Below are positions 31,574-39,098 of a DNA stretch of 45,797 nt, piece by piece. Location: NCBI GenBank assembly GCA_003576975.1, contig QEVD01000005.1:1-45797 (forward strand). Direction: 5' to 3'. The notes under the pieces were generated by a model. That model was given only the letters and a program-made list of their open reading frames with translations, was not told the DNA's origin and ran no database searches. Each line of letters starts with the position of its first letter. Position 1 is the first letter of the stretch. The translations under genes and the position numbers were made by a program. The stretch is from Candidatus Zhuqueibacterota bacterium. Its GTDB lineage: Bacteria > Zhuqueibacterota > Zhuqueibacteria > Zhuqueibacterales > Zhuqueibacteraceae.

Positions 31574-33922
31574 TCAATATTGATAATAACTGTAGCCCTC
31601 ATGCGCCAAATCCACCGTGGTGCCGTTCAGAATCACGCCGAGAATTTTGGCTTGCACGTTTTGAAACATTTCGATTTTCTTGCGCGCCACTTCGCGGTTG
31701 GTTTTGCCGGAGCGCACCACGATGACGGCGCCGTCGACTTGCGTGCCCAGCACCACGGCATCGGTTGCGGCATTCAACGGCGGCGTGTCAAAAATAATCA
31801 GATCATAGCGCCGGCGCATTTCATCAAGAAAGCGGCGCAGTTGCACCGACCCCAACATTTCCGAAGGGTTGGGAATCAGCGAGCCGCAACTGATGACCGA
31901 GAGATTGGGGATATGCGTTTCGTGAATGATCTCCGAGGCGAGTACCGATCCGGTCAGATAATTGCTGAAGCCCGGCTCTTTCGGCACGGCAAAGGTGTTG
32001 TGCAAAACGCCGCGGCGCAAATCCGTGTCAATGAGCAGGGTGTTGCTCTTTTGCTGCGCCATGGTGATGCTGAGATTCGCGGCGGTAAACGATTTGCCGT
32101 CGCCCGGCGCGGTGGAAGTGATGACGAAGGTTTGAATGCGCCCGGCGGATTTGGAATACAGGATGTTCGTGCGCAACGAGCGGTACGCTTCGCCGACCGG
32201 CGTGGGGGCATAGTCGTGCGTCACCAACTGCTGGTCGATCAACTTGGCTTTTTCCTGGTCTTGAAACTCATAGTACTCGCCGAAGTTGATTTGTGGAATC
32301 GTGCCCAATACATTTAATTTCAAATTGCCTTTGATGTCATCCACCGATTTGATGGAACGATCGAGCGCTTCGAGCGCAACGACAACAAACATGCCGAGCA
32401 GCAAGCCGGCGACGCCGCCGGTCGCGGCTTTCGCTTTCTTGTTGCGATTCACCGGATATTCCGGTTCGATCGCGGGGTCCAAAATCTCGATATCGGATTT
32501 ATCCGAAGTCACCGCAATTTTGCCCTTTTGCAATTGCTCCTGCAGGCTTTGCAGATAATCCGATTTTTGCTTCCACTGGCGTTCCAGTCCCAACAACGTT
32601 GACTCGACATTTGGGAGGCTGCCCAATTGCCCTTCCAGCAACGCCACTTCGCGGCCCTGCCGGCTGATCTCTTGCGCCAGATTGCTGAGCTTCGTGCGGC
32701 CGGAGGATTGAATTTGAGCGTAAAGCTGGGTGATCTCATTTTCCAGGGCGATCACATCCGGGTGCCGTTCCGTTTTGCTGCGCAACTCGTCCGCCCGCCT
32801 TGATTCCAAATCACTCAAGCGCTGCCGCGCCACAACCATTGAAGCGTTGTTGTCGAAAAGCGAATGATTCGCAATCCCTTTGTAAACGTAACTAATCGCT
32901 TCACGCTCAACTCCGCTCACGCTGCTCACTTGCGTGTTGGCGGCGCGATCAAGCAGTTCTTTCAAGCCGTCGCGTTGTTGTTTTAAGACCTCGAGCTTTT
33001 TTTCTGCCTCGGAGAGTTTGGCGACGGTCACCTCGTAGCGATTTCCGCCCACATTGCCGCCCGCGCGGCGCTTGGCTTCGGTATAGCGTTGATCGATTTC
33101 ATCATAATCGCGTTGCGCCTGCCGTACTTGTTCCTGCAGGGTTTCCAATTGCTTGGTATCCTCGCCGGCGCCGACGACTCTGCTTTTGTCAACATAGAGC
33201 TTCGCCAGGCTGTTTACCGTTTGCGTCACAACGTAGGGATCATTGTCTGTCAGCTTCACCGACATCAACGTTAAGCTCTGATTAAGCCCCGGCTGCACGC
33301 GCTGTTGCAGCGAGGAAACGACCTTCTTGAAAGGCGCGACGACAAAGGTTACTTTTTGTGGCAGCTTTTGGGGATCGGCCAATTGAAACGAAATGCCGTT
33401 CACTGAAATGGTGTCACTTGCCGCGCGAAACACATCGCCGGTGCGCAGCGGAATTTCCACGTCCGCGTCCTCATCGATCATCGCGAGCATAAACTGCCCG
33501 TCGCCGGGAACGCGCAACACATATTTGCCGGCGCGCGGGTTATAGGTGCTGGAGAGCTGCGCAAAAATGCGATTGCGGATGAGGAACTTTTCGTGCTCGG
33601 ACTCTTGTTCCAGTGTCACCGCCAGACCCAGCGCCGCTACGACTTGTTCGGCGAAGGTCCGGCTATTCAATTCTTCGACGATTCGCTGCATCATCGTCTC
33701 GGGGTTCTTGATCGCGCTGATATTGCGGAAACTGATGGTCGCGGTCGCTTCATAAACCGGCTTTTCCTGTTTGACATAAATCGTCCAGGGAATCGCAACC
33801 GCAGCCGCGATGATCAACGCCAGCCACCAGCGCCGTTTCAGGGCTTGCACATAACGCCCGAGATCGAGCTTTTGGCCCTCCATTGCCCCGTCATCTTCAA
33901 ACGCAAATGTGTCGAGTCCCAT
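31574..33922 (-). CDS. wzc: Polysaccharide co-polymerase with BY-kinase domain (Wzc/PCP-2a-like)
   Basis: A 782-residue inner-membrane protein governing chain length and export. The N-terminus has a Wzz domain with DLGRYVQALKRRWWLALIIA and a first membrane helix. A long periplasmic helical and coiled-coil region (about 240-480) follows, then a second helix near AKAATGGVAGLLLGMFVVVA. The C-terminal tyrosine autokinase has Walker A STAPGDGKSFTAANL (605-611 core), Walker A' LLIDTDLRR (629-637) and Walker B IIFDTPP (709-715). The tail YSYYQY carries four Tyr in six residues, a short version of the usual tyrosine cluster. ATG 33922 has AAGGAG and GGAG upstream. It is between the wza-like and SDR genes. 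Confidence 0.93.
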   Translation of the reverse strand: MGLDTFAFEDDGAMEGQKLDLGRYVQALKRRWWLALIIAAAVAIPWTIYVKQEKPVYEATATISFRNISAIKNPETMMQRIVEELNSRTFAEQVVAALGLAVTLEQESEHEKFLIRNRIFAQLSSTYNPRAGKYVLRVPGDGQFMLAMIDEDADVEIPLRTGDVFRAASDTISVNGISFQLADPQKLPQKVTFVVAPFKKVVSSLQQRVQPGLNQSLTLMSVKLTDNDPYVVTQTVNSLAKLYVDKSRVVGAGEDTKQLETLQEQVRQAQRDYDEIDQRYTEAKRRAGGNVGGNRYEVTVAKLSEAEKKLEVLKQQRDGLKELLDRAANTQVSSVSGVEREAISYVYKGIANHSLFDNNASMVVARQRLSDLESRRADELRSKTERHPDVIALENEITQLYAQIQSSGRTKLSNLAQEISRQGREVALLEGQLGSLPNVESTLLGLERQWKQKSDYLQSLQEQLQKGKIAVTSDKSDIEILDPAIEPEYPVNRNKKAKAATGGVAGLLLGMFVVVALEALDRSIKSVDDIKGNLKLNVLGTIPQINFGEYYEFQDQEKAKLIDQQLVTHDYAPTPVGEAYRSLRTNILYSKSAGRIQTFVITSTAPGDGKSFTAANLSITMAQQKSNTLLIDTDLRRGVLHNTFAVPKEPGFSNYLTGSVLASEIIHETHIPNLSVISCGSLIPNPSEMLGSVQLRRFLDEMRRRYDLIIFDTPPLNAATDAVVLGTQVDGAVIVVRSGKTNREVARKKIEMFQNVQAKILGVILNGTTVDLAHEGYSYYQY

Positions 33923-33982
33923 GTTCTCCAAACTCCTTGTAAACAAATCTGTAAAAGCATGACTCTAAAAACGCGATCGCAT

Positions 33983-34702
33983 TCAACGGTTGTTACGATC
34001 GGAAATTTGCAAATAGAGTACGGCTGCCGACAGGGCAAACGAGGTATAGCGCAAGAAATCGTCGGCGGTGAAACGCGAATACGTCGGCATGATCACTTGA
34101 TCGCCCGAGCGTACGCCAAGCTGTTCGAGCGAATGCGCATTTTCAAAGCCTTCCAGCAGGTTTTTGCTAACCGTGCGGCCGCCGCGCATGACTTTGATTT
34201 TGCGCACATCGGCATTGTTGGCCGGGCCGCCGGCGATATTCACCAACTCCCACAACGAGTCTTTGGCGCGAATCAGATAAGAGCCGGGGCGTTGCACCGC
34301 GCCCATCACAGCCACGCGGATGAGCGGCATGCAGAAGATCTGCTCGATCGGCGGTTTGATGGTGAGATCATTGAACAAATCATCGCGAATGCGGCGCGCC
34401 AGGCTATCCGGCAGCAACCCGGCTGCTTTGATCGGCGCGCGCAGGTACGGGATATAAATATAGCCGCCTTGATCGATCAAATAGTCGCCCGCGATATTCA
34501 AATCTTGCCGGCGACCGGCGGCATCTTTGCCCTCGCTTTTTTCCAAAACGATGACGCGCACGCCTTCCCCGGCGCGGAAACGAACACCGGTGCCCTCGCG
34601 GGAATAGTAATTTTGGGCAAAGCTCGGGGAGATGGTCAAGAAGGACAACAACACCGCGATGAAGGTTACTGCTCGGAGGAGGTGAAACTGACGCTGGTTC
34701 AT
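33983..34702 (-). CDS. Polysaccharide export protein (Wza/BexD-like, poly-export plus SLBB)
   Basis: A 239-residue secreted protein. A signal peptide (basic MNQRQFHLLR, then a hydrophobic core ending SPSFAQ) is followed by a polysaccharide-export domain with GEGVRVIVLEKSEG and GDYLIDQGGYIYIPYLRAPI. An SLBB domain follows: IRVAVMGAVQRPGSYLIRAK and SLWELVNIAGGPANNADVRK. The end has a hydrophobic helix (FLRYTSFALSAAVLYLQI) that may cross the outer membrane, as Wza's C-terminal helix does. No lipobox Cys is present, unlike E. coli Wza, and only one SLBB domain. ATG 34702 has AGGGAG at about 9 bases. It heads the export block, followed 60 bases later by wzc, and so probably sits behind a promoter in the gap upstream. 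Confidence 0.88.
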   Translation of the reverse strand: MNQRQFHLLRAVTFIAVLLSFLTISPSFAQNYYSREGTGVRFRAGEGVRVIVLEKSEGKDAAGRRQDLNIAGDYLIDQGGYIYIPYLRAPIKAAGLLPDSLARRIRDDLFNDLTIKPPIEQIFCMPLIRVAVMGAVQRPGSYLIRAKDSLWELVNIAGGPANNADVRKIKVMRGGRTVSKNLLEGFENAHSLEQLGVRSGDQVIMPTYSRFTADDFLRYTSFALSAAVLYLQISDRNNR

Positions 34703-34930
34703 TTGTTTGGCTCCCTAACGTATCAGAATTCAATCCGTTGAACTGGCATGGCCGTTTCGATGTCAACGCCAGACGAAGAGCGTCTTATAAAACGTACCTA
34801 TTGTCAATTTACGAATTCTTGCAGGTTAAGAATTGTTGCCGTTTCGTGCAAGCTAGCAATACGACAAACCTGAATTATATGTGCCGCCGTCTTCCGGGGC
34901 AGGCTCGCGACTGAGAAGATAAATAGATTT

Positions 34931-34965
34931 TACCGCCAAATGAGCTATTTGAGCAATTGGCGGTA
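34931..34965. repeat. 9-bp inverted repeat with ops-like GGCGGTA arm
   Basis: TACCGCCAA (34931-34939) and TTGGCGGTA (34957-34965) are perfect complements, 17 bases apart. Each arm contains GGCGGTA, the core of the ops element bound by RfaH-type antiterminators in front of polysaccharide operons; the plus-strand copy reads GGCGGTAG, the minus-strand copy GGCGGTAA. The minus strand is the one transcribed toward the wza-like gene. This may be an operator, a hairpin or chance. Confidence 0.45.
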
Positions 34966-35199
34966 GATAAAAAATGAATGCTTGCCTCAAAACCGCGATA
35001 TTTGCAGGCAATTGTTATACCAACAGTTTGAACGCAATTCCAGAGGTGAGGAGGTCGCAAGGTGTCGAGCAGAGGAAGAGAAGGGAGGCAGCTCTCTTTG
35101 AAATTTTACGACTCAGCGTCAGAATCTCAGCGTAGCGACCGAACTCATTGATTTTTTTATTGCATACCTCACTGTGGCGGCGCTGGCTAGATTTCATAT

Positions 35200-35233
35200 C
35201 AAGCGGATCTTCCTCGATTTTCTTATCCGCTTG
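35200..35233. repeat. 9-bp inverted repeat downstream of the STAS gene
   Basis: CAAGCGGAT (35200-35208) pairs with ATCCGCTTG (35225-35233) across a 16-base loop. It lies about 170 bases after the STAS gene stop on the same strand. No T-run follows on the minus strand, so it is better seen as a possible transcript-end hairpin or protein-binding site than a standard terminator. Confidence 0.4.
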
Positions 35234-35403
35234 TCAAAAATAATGCTTGAACTCGGCAGAAGTCTCGAAAAAGTCGTGCACTTCGCAGTATGCCATACGA
35301 AATGTTATTGTAAGCAGTCACTTAAAGCAAACTCATAAAGGTGTTCTTTTCGAGTCACATGCGCGGAAGCGGGCACTTTTTCATCCCCGCCGCAAGGGCC
35401 GGA

Positions 35404-36126
35404 TTAGCGGGAACGATAAAAACGATAGCGCTTTTCCTGTGTATCCAGATTCAGTTTTCTCAAAAGTTGATAGAGTTTCCACCAACTCATTTTCACAAAA
35501 CCGAAGCGCTCGGTGTTCAACGCTTGCACAATCTTCCGGATGCCCAACGAAGGATTTTCGATGATGATGGCTTTAACCTTTTCACTCAACGGCAACACGC
35601 GCTCTTCAACTTTGGGTTTCGTAAATCCTGAGCGCGCTTTCGTGCGCGGGCCTTCGGCTTCTCGCATGCGCGAAGCGGATTTGGGCGGATCCAAAACCGC
35701 GACTTCTCCCGTGGTTAAGTCTGCAGGACTGTAAGACTGCGCCACACTGCGCGTCAAATCCAGGCCAATGGAAAGATCGAAATCGTCAATCGCTTCTTCG
35801 AGCGAGTCATAGGCGTCTAAAATGCGGTTAAATTCGAGCATTTCAAAGACATCATGTACTTCCGGCGTCATTTCAACGATTTTTAAATCCCCGCCATTTT
35901 CACGAATGCCCTTGATCTCGCCGACAAAAACGCCCCACCCGGCAGAACTGATGTAATTCACCTGGCCCATGTCTACGATCAAATGATAATTCCCCTGCCG
36001 CAACACGGAGGTGATTTGCGTCAACATGTCGGCGCACGTTTGTGTGTCGATGTATCCTTTAACCCGAAACAAGGCGATGTCGCGTCGTGTGCCCACCTTG
36101 GTGACAGAAATTTCAATACCTTCCAT
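35404..36126 (-). CDS. STAS-domain protein fused to a C-terminal helix-turn-helix-like domain
   Basis: A 240-residue soluble protein. Residues 4 to about 115 form a STAS domain of the anti-anti-sigma type: DIALFRVKGYIDTQTCADML, HLIVDMGQVNYISSAGWGVF, with Ser60/Ser61 at the position phosphorylated in SpoIIAA-like proteins, and LKIVEMTPEVHDVFEMLEFN. A polar linker follows, then from about 178 a basic helical domain (LPLSEKVKAIIIENPSLGIR, WWKLYQLLRKLNLD, ending RYRFYRSR) that resembles winged-helix or homeodomain-like DNA-binding modules. The fusion suggests phosphorylation-controlled regulation, possibly of the polysaccharide locus next door; that is inference. ATG 36126 has AAAGG about 8 bases upstream. 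Confidence 0.82.
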   Translation of the reverse strand: MEGIEISVTKVGTRRDIALFRVKGYIDTQTCADMLTQITSVLRQGNYHLIVDMGQVNYISSAGWGVFVGEIKGIRENGGDLKIVEMTPEVHDVFEMLEFNRILDAYDSLEEAIDDFDLSIGLDLTRSVAQSYSPADLTTGEVAVLDPPKSASRMREAEGPRTKARSGFTKPKVEERVLPLSEKVKAIIIENPSLGIRKIVQALNTERFGFVKMSWWKLYQLLRKLNLDTQEKRYRFYRSR

Positions 36127-36230
36127 GTGACAAACCTTTGTATTCGCTTACTTTTTGGGCAAATTCAACTATCATTCCGCCGCCGGTTGGCGCAGGAAAA
36201 ACCGATCTTGGGGTTCGCGGACTTCTTCTC

Positions 36231-36264
36231 AAGTGCAATGACGCTGCGTCCTGACTGCACTTGT
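36231..36264. repeat. 8-bp inverted repeat with nested palindrome between STAS and GT5 genes
   Basis: CAAGTGCA (36231-36238) pairs with TGCACTTG (36257-36264), enclosing a GACGC-t-GCGTC palindrome. It lies in the 228-base gap after the GT5 gene's stop and before the STAS start. There is no T-run, so a terminator call is not justified; it may be an operator or an RNA hairpin. Confidence 0.4.
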
Positions 36265-36354
36265 CACAAAATTTGTTCAGTCTTGAAACAGGGGGCGTAT
36301 CATTTTAAAACGCCGCACCGCCTCAGGGTTGGGCCGGCGATCGAGAATTGGCTA

Positions 36355-37839
36355 CTATTTCTTGCCGCGCGCCATCAACTGCGCATAGAGCTTGGTATAG
36401 GTCTCTGCCACTGCTTCCCAAGAACGATTCGCCGTCATCGCGTTTTTGGCCATCTTGGCCCAGCGTTTTTTATCATGGAACAGGCTGACGGCGTTTTTAA
36501 AGGTTTTGATGACATCTTTCGCTTCGCAGCCGGGAAGCACGAACCCGTTGGCGCCGGCGGGTTTGCGATAGTCTTGCACGGCCTCCGTGTAGCCGCTGTT
36601 CGCCGCGATCACGGGCAAGGACCCGTATTGCATGGCCGACAACACGTGTGATACCGGTAGGCTGGGGCAGGCTGCCGAAAACGTGACATCTGCGGCAGCG
36701 CATGCGCGGTGCAAAAACGCCTCATCATAGCCAAACTGGCCGGCGAAACGCCCGGCATATTTCTTTTTGTATTTCGCCAGGGCTTTCTCGCTCTTCGCGC
36801 CGGTTTCGCCGAGGAAAACGACTTGTACATTCATTGCCAGCGCTTCGGCGACAATTGTTTCGAGCTTGTCGCTCAACTCTGCCGCCGGCGGTTCGAAGAG
36901 CACGAGCAACGGCACGCCCTCTTCAAATTTGCAGGCCACCGATTCCAAAAACTCTTTCTTGCAGCGCAGCTTGCCGCTCAAATCATTGGGCGCAAAATGG
37001 TGCGGCACATGCCCGCTGGCCGCCGGGTTCCACACCGCCGCGTCAACCGCGTGCGACACGCCGGTGAAAAGCCTGCGTTTCTTTTGCAAAATGTCGGCAA
37101 GCCCGCGGGCCAGGTTGGGATGCTGTTGAATTTGCTTGGCATGGGCTTCGCCCACCGTGCTGATCAAATCCGCGCTTAATAAGCCGGCTTTGAGAAAGTT
37201 GAATTTGCCGTCGAGCGCAATCTGGCTTTCCGGATAATGCGTCGTCTCGGCAAGATCGAGCGCCTTCAAAATCGCAGCGGGAAAAATGCCCTGTTCGGCA
37301 AAGTTGTGAACCGTCACCACCACTTTGGTGTTTTTGAAAAAGGGATCATCTTTGTGGGTGGTTTTCAACAAGACGGGAATCAGCGCGGACTGCCAATCGT
37401 TGCAATGAATAATATCGGGCTGCCAATGCAGCATTTTGAGAGTTTCCAGGCAGCCTTTGCCAAATAGTGAGAACCGCTCGGCGTTGTCGGCATAGATTTT
37501 TTTGCTCTTGGGGTCGGCATACAAACCCAGGCGGTCGAAGAAAGGCTTATGATCGAAGAAATAAATCTGCACTTTGGCATCGGGCAGAAAGGCGGATTTG
37601 CCGTTGGCAATGAAGGCTTCCTGCGCCAGCTTGATCGACATGTCTTTCAAACGAATCACATCACGCAGAACATATTTGCGTTCATTCACGCTGCGATAGT
37701 TTGGCATCATGACGCGGATGTCATGATCCATCTCTTTCAGCGCTTTCGGCAATGCGCTCGCGGTCTCGGCGAGCGGCCCCTTGCCGGCAAAGGGCGTTAC
37801 TTCAGATGCGACATAAAAAATCTTGAATTTGTTCTTCAT
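36355..37839 (-). CDS. GT5 glycogen/starch-synthase-fold protein with degenerate active site
   Basis: A 494-residue GT-B protein of normal glycogen-synthase length. It begins KIFYVASEVTPFAGKGPLAE (active enzymes read PFAKTGGLADV, so the ADP-glucose-binding Lys is displaced) and keeps IIHCNDWQSALIPVLLK and the segment VVVTVHNFAEQGIFPA. In the donor domain, the SRLxxQKG region is replaced by LVLFEPPAAELSDKLE (312-327) and the FEPCGL region by CPSLPVSHVL (391-400), while MQYGSLPVIAANSGYTEAV remains similar. Loss of donor-binding and catalytic residues suggests it does not make glycogen in the usual way. ATG 37839 follows galT by 84 bases. The family is sure; activity is doubtful. Confidence 0.85.
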   Translation of the reverse strand: MKNKFKIFYVASEVTPFAGKGPLAETASALPKALKEMDHDIRVMMPNYRSVNERKYVLRDVIRLKDMSIKLAQEAFIANGKSAFLPDAKVQIYFFDHKPFFDRLGLYADPKSKKIYADNAERFSLFGKGCLETLKMLHWQPDIIHCNDWQSALIPVLLKTTHKDDPFFKNTKVVVTVHNFAEQGIFPAAILKALDLAETTHYPESQIALDGKFNFLKAGLLSADLISTVGEAHAKQIQQHPNLARGLADILQKKRRLFTGVSHAVDAAVWNPAASGHVPHHFAPNDLSGKLRCKKEFLESVACKFEEGVPLLVLFEPPAAELSDKLETIVAEALAMNVQVVFLGETGAKSEKALAKYKKKYAGRFAGQFGYDEAFLHRACAAADVTFSAACPSLPVSHVLSAMQYGSLPVIAANSGYTEAVQDYRKPAGANGFVLPGCEAKDVIKTFKNAVSLFHDKKRWAKMAKNAMTANRSWEAVAETYTKLYAQLMARGKK

Positions 37840-37923
37840 GAACCGATCCCTGTTTCGTCACAATCCATCAGGAGGATGCAGCATCGTTGACTCGCCGCCG
37901 CTGGCCTGCGCCGCTTGCCGTCC

Positions 37924-38922
37924 TCATGTTGGCACGTCGCGCAAATGCTGCGCAGCCACTTCCGGCGGCGTCGGATTGATATAAAAGCCGGAACCCCATT
38001 CAAAACCCGCAACTTTGGTCAATTTGGGAATGATCTCGAGATGCCAATGATATTCCGCGGTTGGCGCTTCCTGCACCGGCGAGGTATGCAGAATAAAGTT
38101 GTAGTGCGGGTTGTCCAGGGCGCTGTTGAGGCGCTGCAAAGTCTCGCGCAACGCCGCGGCCAGTCCCCAATAATGATCCAGTTCCGTTGCTTCAAAATGA
38201 GAAACATGCCGCACCGGCAGCAACCAGGTTTCGAAAGGGAAACGCGAGGCAAAGGGCTCGAGGGCGACATAATCTTCGCGCGCCACCACCACGCGTTTGC
38301 CTGCATGCAGTTCCTGCCGGATAATATCACAATAAATGCAGCGTTCTTTGAATTCGAAATGCCGGCGCGCGCCCTCCAACTCTTCCAACACACGTTTGGG
38401 AATGATCGGCGTTGCAATGAGCTGCGAATGTGAATGCTCCAGCGAAGCGCCCGCCGCCGTGCCGTGGTTTTTGAAGACCAGGATGTACTTGAAACGCGTG
38501 TCTTTTTTTAAATCCAAAATCCGCTCGCGAAACGTGAGCAGGATGTCGCGTATGTGTTCGATGCTCAGATCCGAGAGCTCGGCAAGATGATTGGGCGATT
38601 CGATGATGACTTCGTGCGCGCCGACACCGTTCATCAAATCGTACAAACCTTCGCCGCGGCGATTCAGCTCGCCCTCGATTTGCAACGCGGGAAATTTATT
38701 CGGCACAACGCGAATGCTCCAACCGGTGGTGTTGGGCGCAGAATTCCCCGGACGCGTCGCAACGATTTCAGGCGGGGTTTTATCCTCATTGCCCGGACAA
38801 AACGGGCAAAAACCTCCAGCGCGGTTCTTGGGTTCGACGACCCAGTCGCCCGGCCGTTTTCCTCGCTCCGTTGAAATTATCACCCAGCGATCGGTAATCG
38901 GATCCTTGCGTAACTCCGGCAT
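37924..38922 (-). CDS. galT: Galactose-1-phosphate uridylyltransferase
   Basis: A 332-residue HIT-superfamily enzyme exchanging UMP between UDP-glucose and galactose-1-phosphate in the Leloir pathway. It shows MPELRKDPITDRWVIISTER, the zinc-binding GGFCPFCPG (Cys39, Cys42), IRVVPNKFPAL, HEVIIESPNH, the active-site LEHSHSQLIA (nucleophile His165 in HxHxQ) and EYHWHLEIIPK. Length and motifs match bacterial GalT. ATG 38922 has no clear Shine-Dalgarno site. It is followed on the same strand by the GT5 gene. No galactokinase is in the window; the enzyme could also feed UDP-galactose to the polysaccharide locus. A related ADP-sugar phosphorylase-type activity is possible. Confidence 0.92.
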   Translation of the reverse strand: MPELRKDPITDRWVIISTERGKRPGDWVVEPKNRAGGFCPFCPGNEDKTPPEIVATRPGNSAPNTTGWSIRVVPNKFPALQIEGELNRRGEGLYDLMNGVGAHEVIIESPNHLAELSDLSIEHIRDILLTFRERILDLKKDTRFKYILVFKNHGTAAGASLEHSHSQLIATPIIPKRVLEELEGARRHFEFKERCIYCDIIRQELHAGKRVVVAREDYVALEPFASRFPFETWLLPVRHVSHFEATELDHYWGLAAALRETLQRLNSALDNPHYNFILHTSPVQEAPTAEYHWHLEIIPKLTKVAGFEWGSGFYINPTPPEVAAQHLRDVPT

Positions 38923-38980
38923 TTTTTGGGAATCGTATGTCGTCAGTTTTTGGTCAATTTACGGGCGTGTTACGATAATG

Positions 38981-39003
38981 AAAAGGGTGGCTTGACGCCA
39001 CCC
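38981..39003 (-). terminator. Intrinsic terminator of the YbgF-like lipoprotein gene
   Basis: On the minus strand GGGTGGC and GCCACCC form a perfect 7-bp GC-rich stem with a 5-base loop (gtcaa), followed by TTTTC. It starts 96 bases after the lipoprotein gene's stop and 59 bases ahead of galT on the same strand, a standard position and structure for a Rho-independent terminator. Confidence 0.7.
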
Positions 39004-39098
39004 CAAAGGTTCTCGTAACACAGCAGAACAATGATAGCGGTTTTTGCGCGTGTCGCTGTTGATTCGAATCGTCGCGTGCAGGCAGTTTTTGCCGCCGG

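Larger units (their letters stand above)
34703..35403. other. 701-base non-coding gap upstream of the export block
   Basis: No gene is supported here on either strand. On the minus strand a TTGACA (34802-34807) lies 12 bases from a TATAAG (34784-34789), too close for an ordinary sigma-70 promoter. Two inverted repeats are visible: TACCGCCAA/TTGGCGGTA (34931-34965) and CAAGCGGAT/ATCCGCTTG (35200-35233). As the only long gap before the wza-like, wzc and ugd genes, it is the likely regulatory region of the export unit; it may also contain the untranslated end of the STAS transcript. Confidence 0.5.

Noticed and set aside
34784-34807. Sigma-70 promoter (TTGACA...TATAAG) upstream of the wza-like gene
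   Set aside because: Both hexamers are good but only 12 bases apart, too close for normal sigma-70 recognition, so it was described within the gap rather than called a promoter.
38923-38970. Promoter for galT (TTGACC with TACGAT)
   Set aside because: The spacer is only 14 bases and the -10 match is weak, so it was not called.
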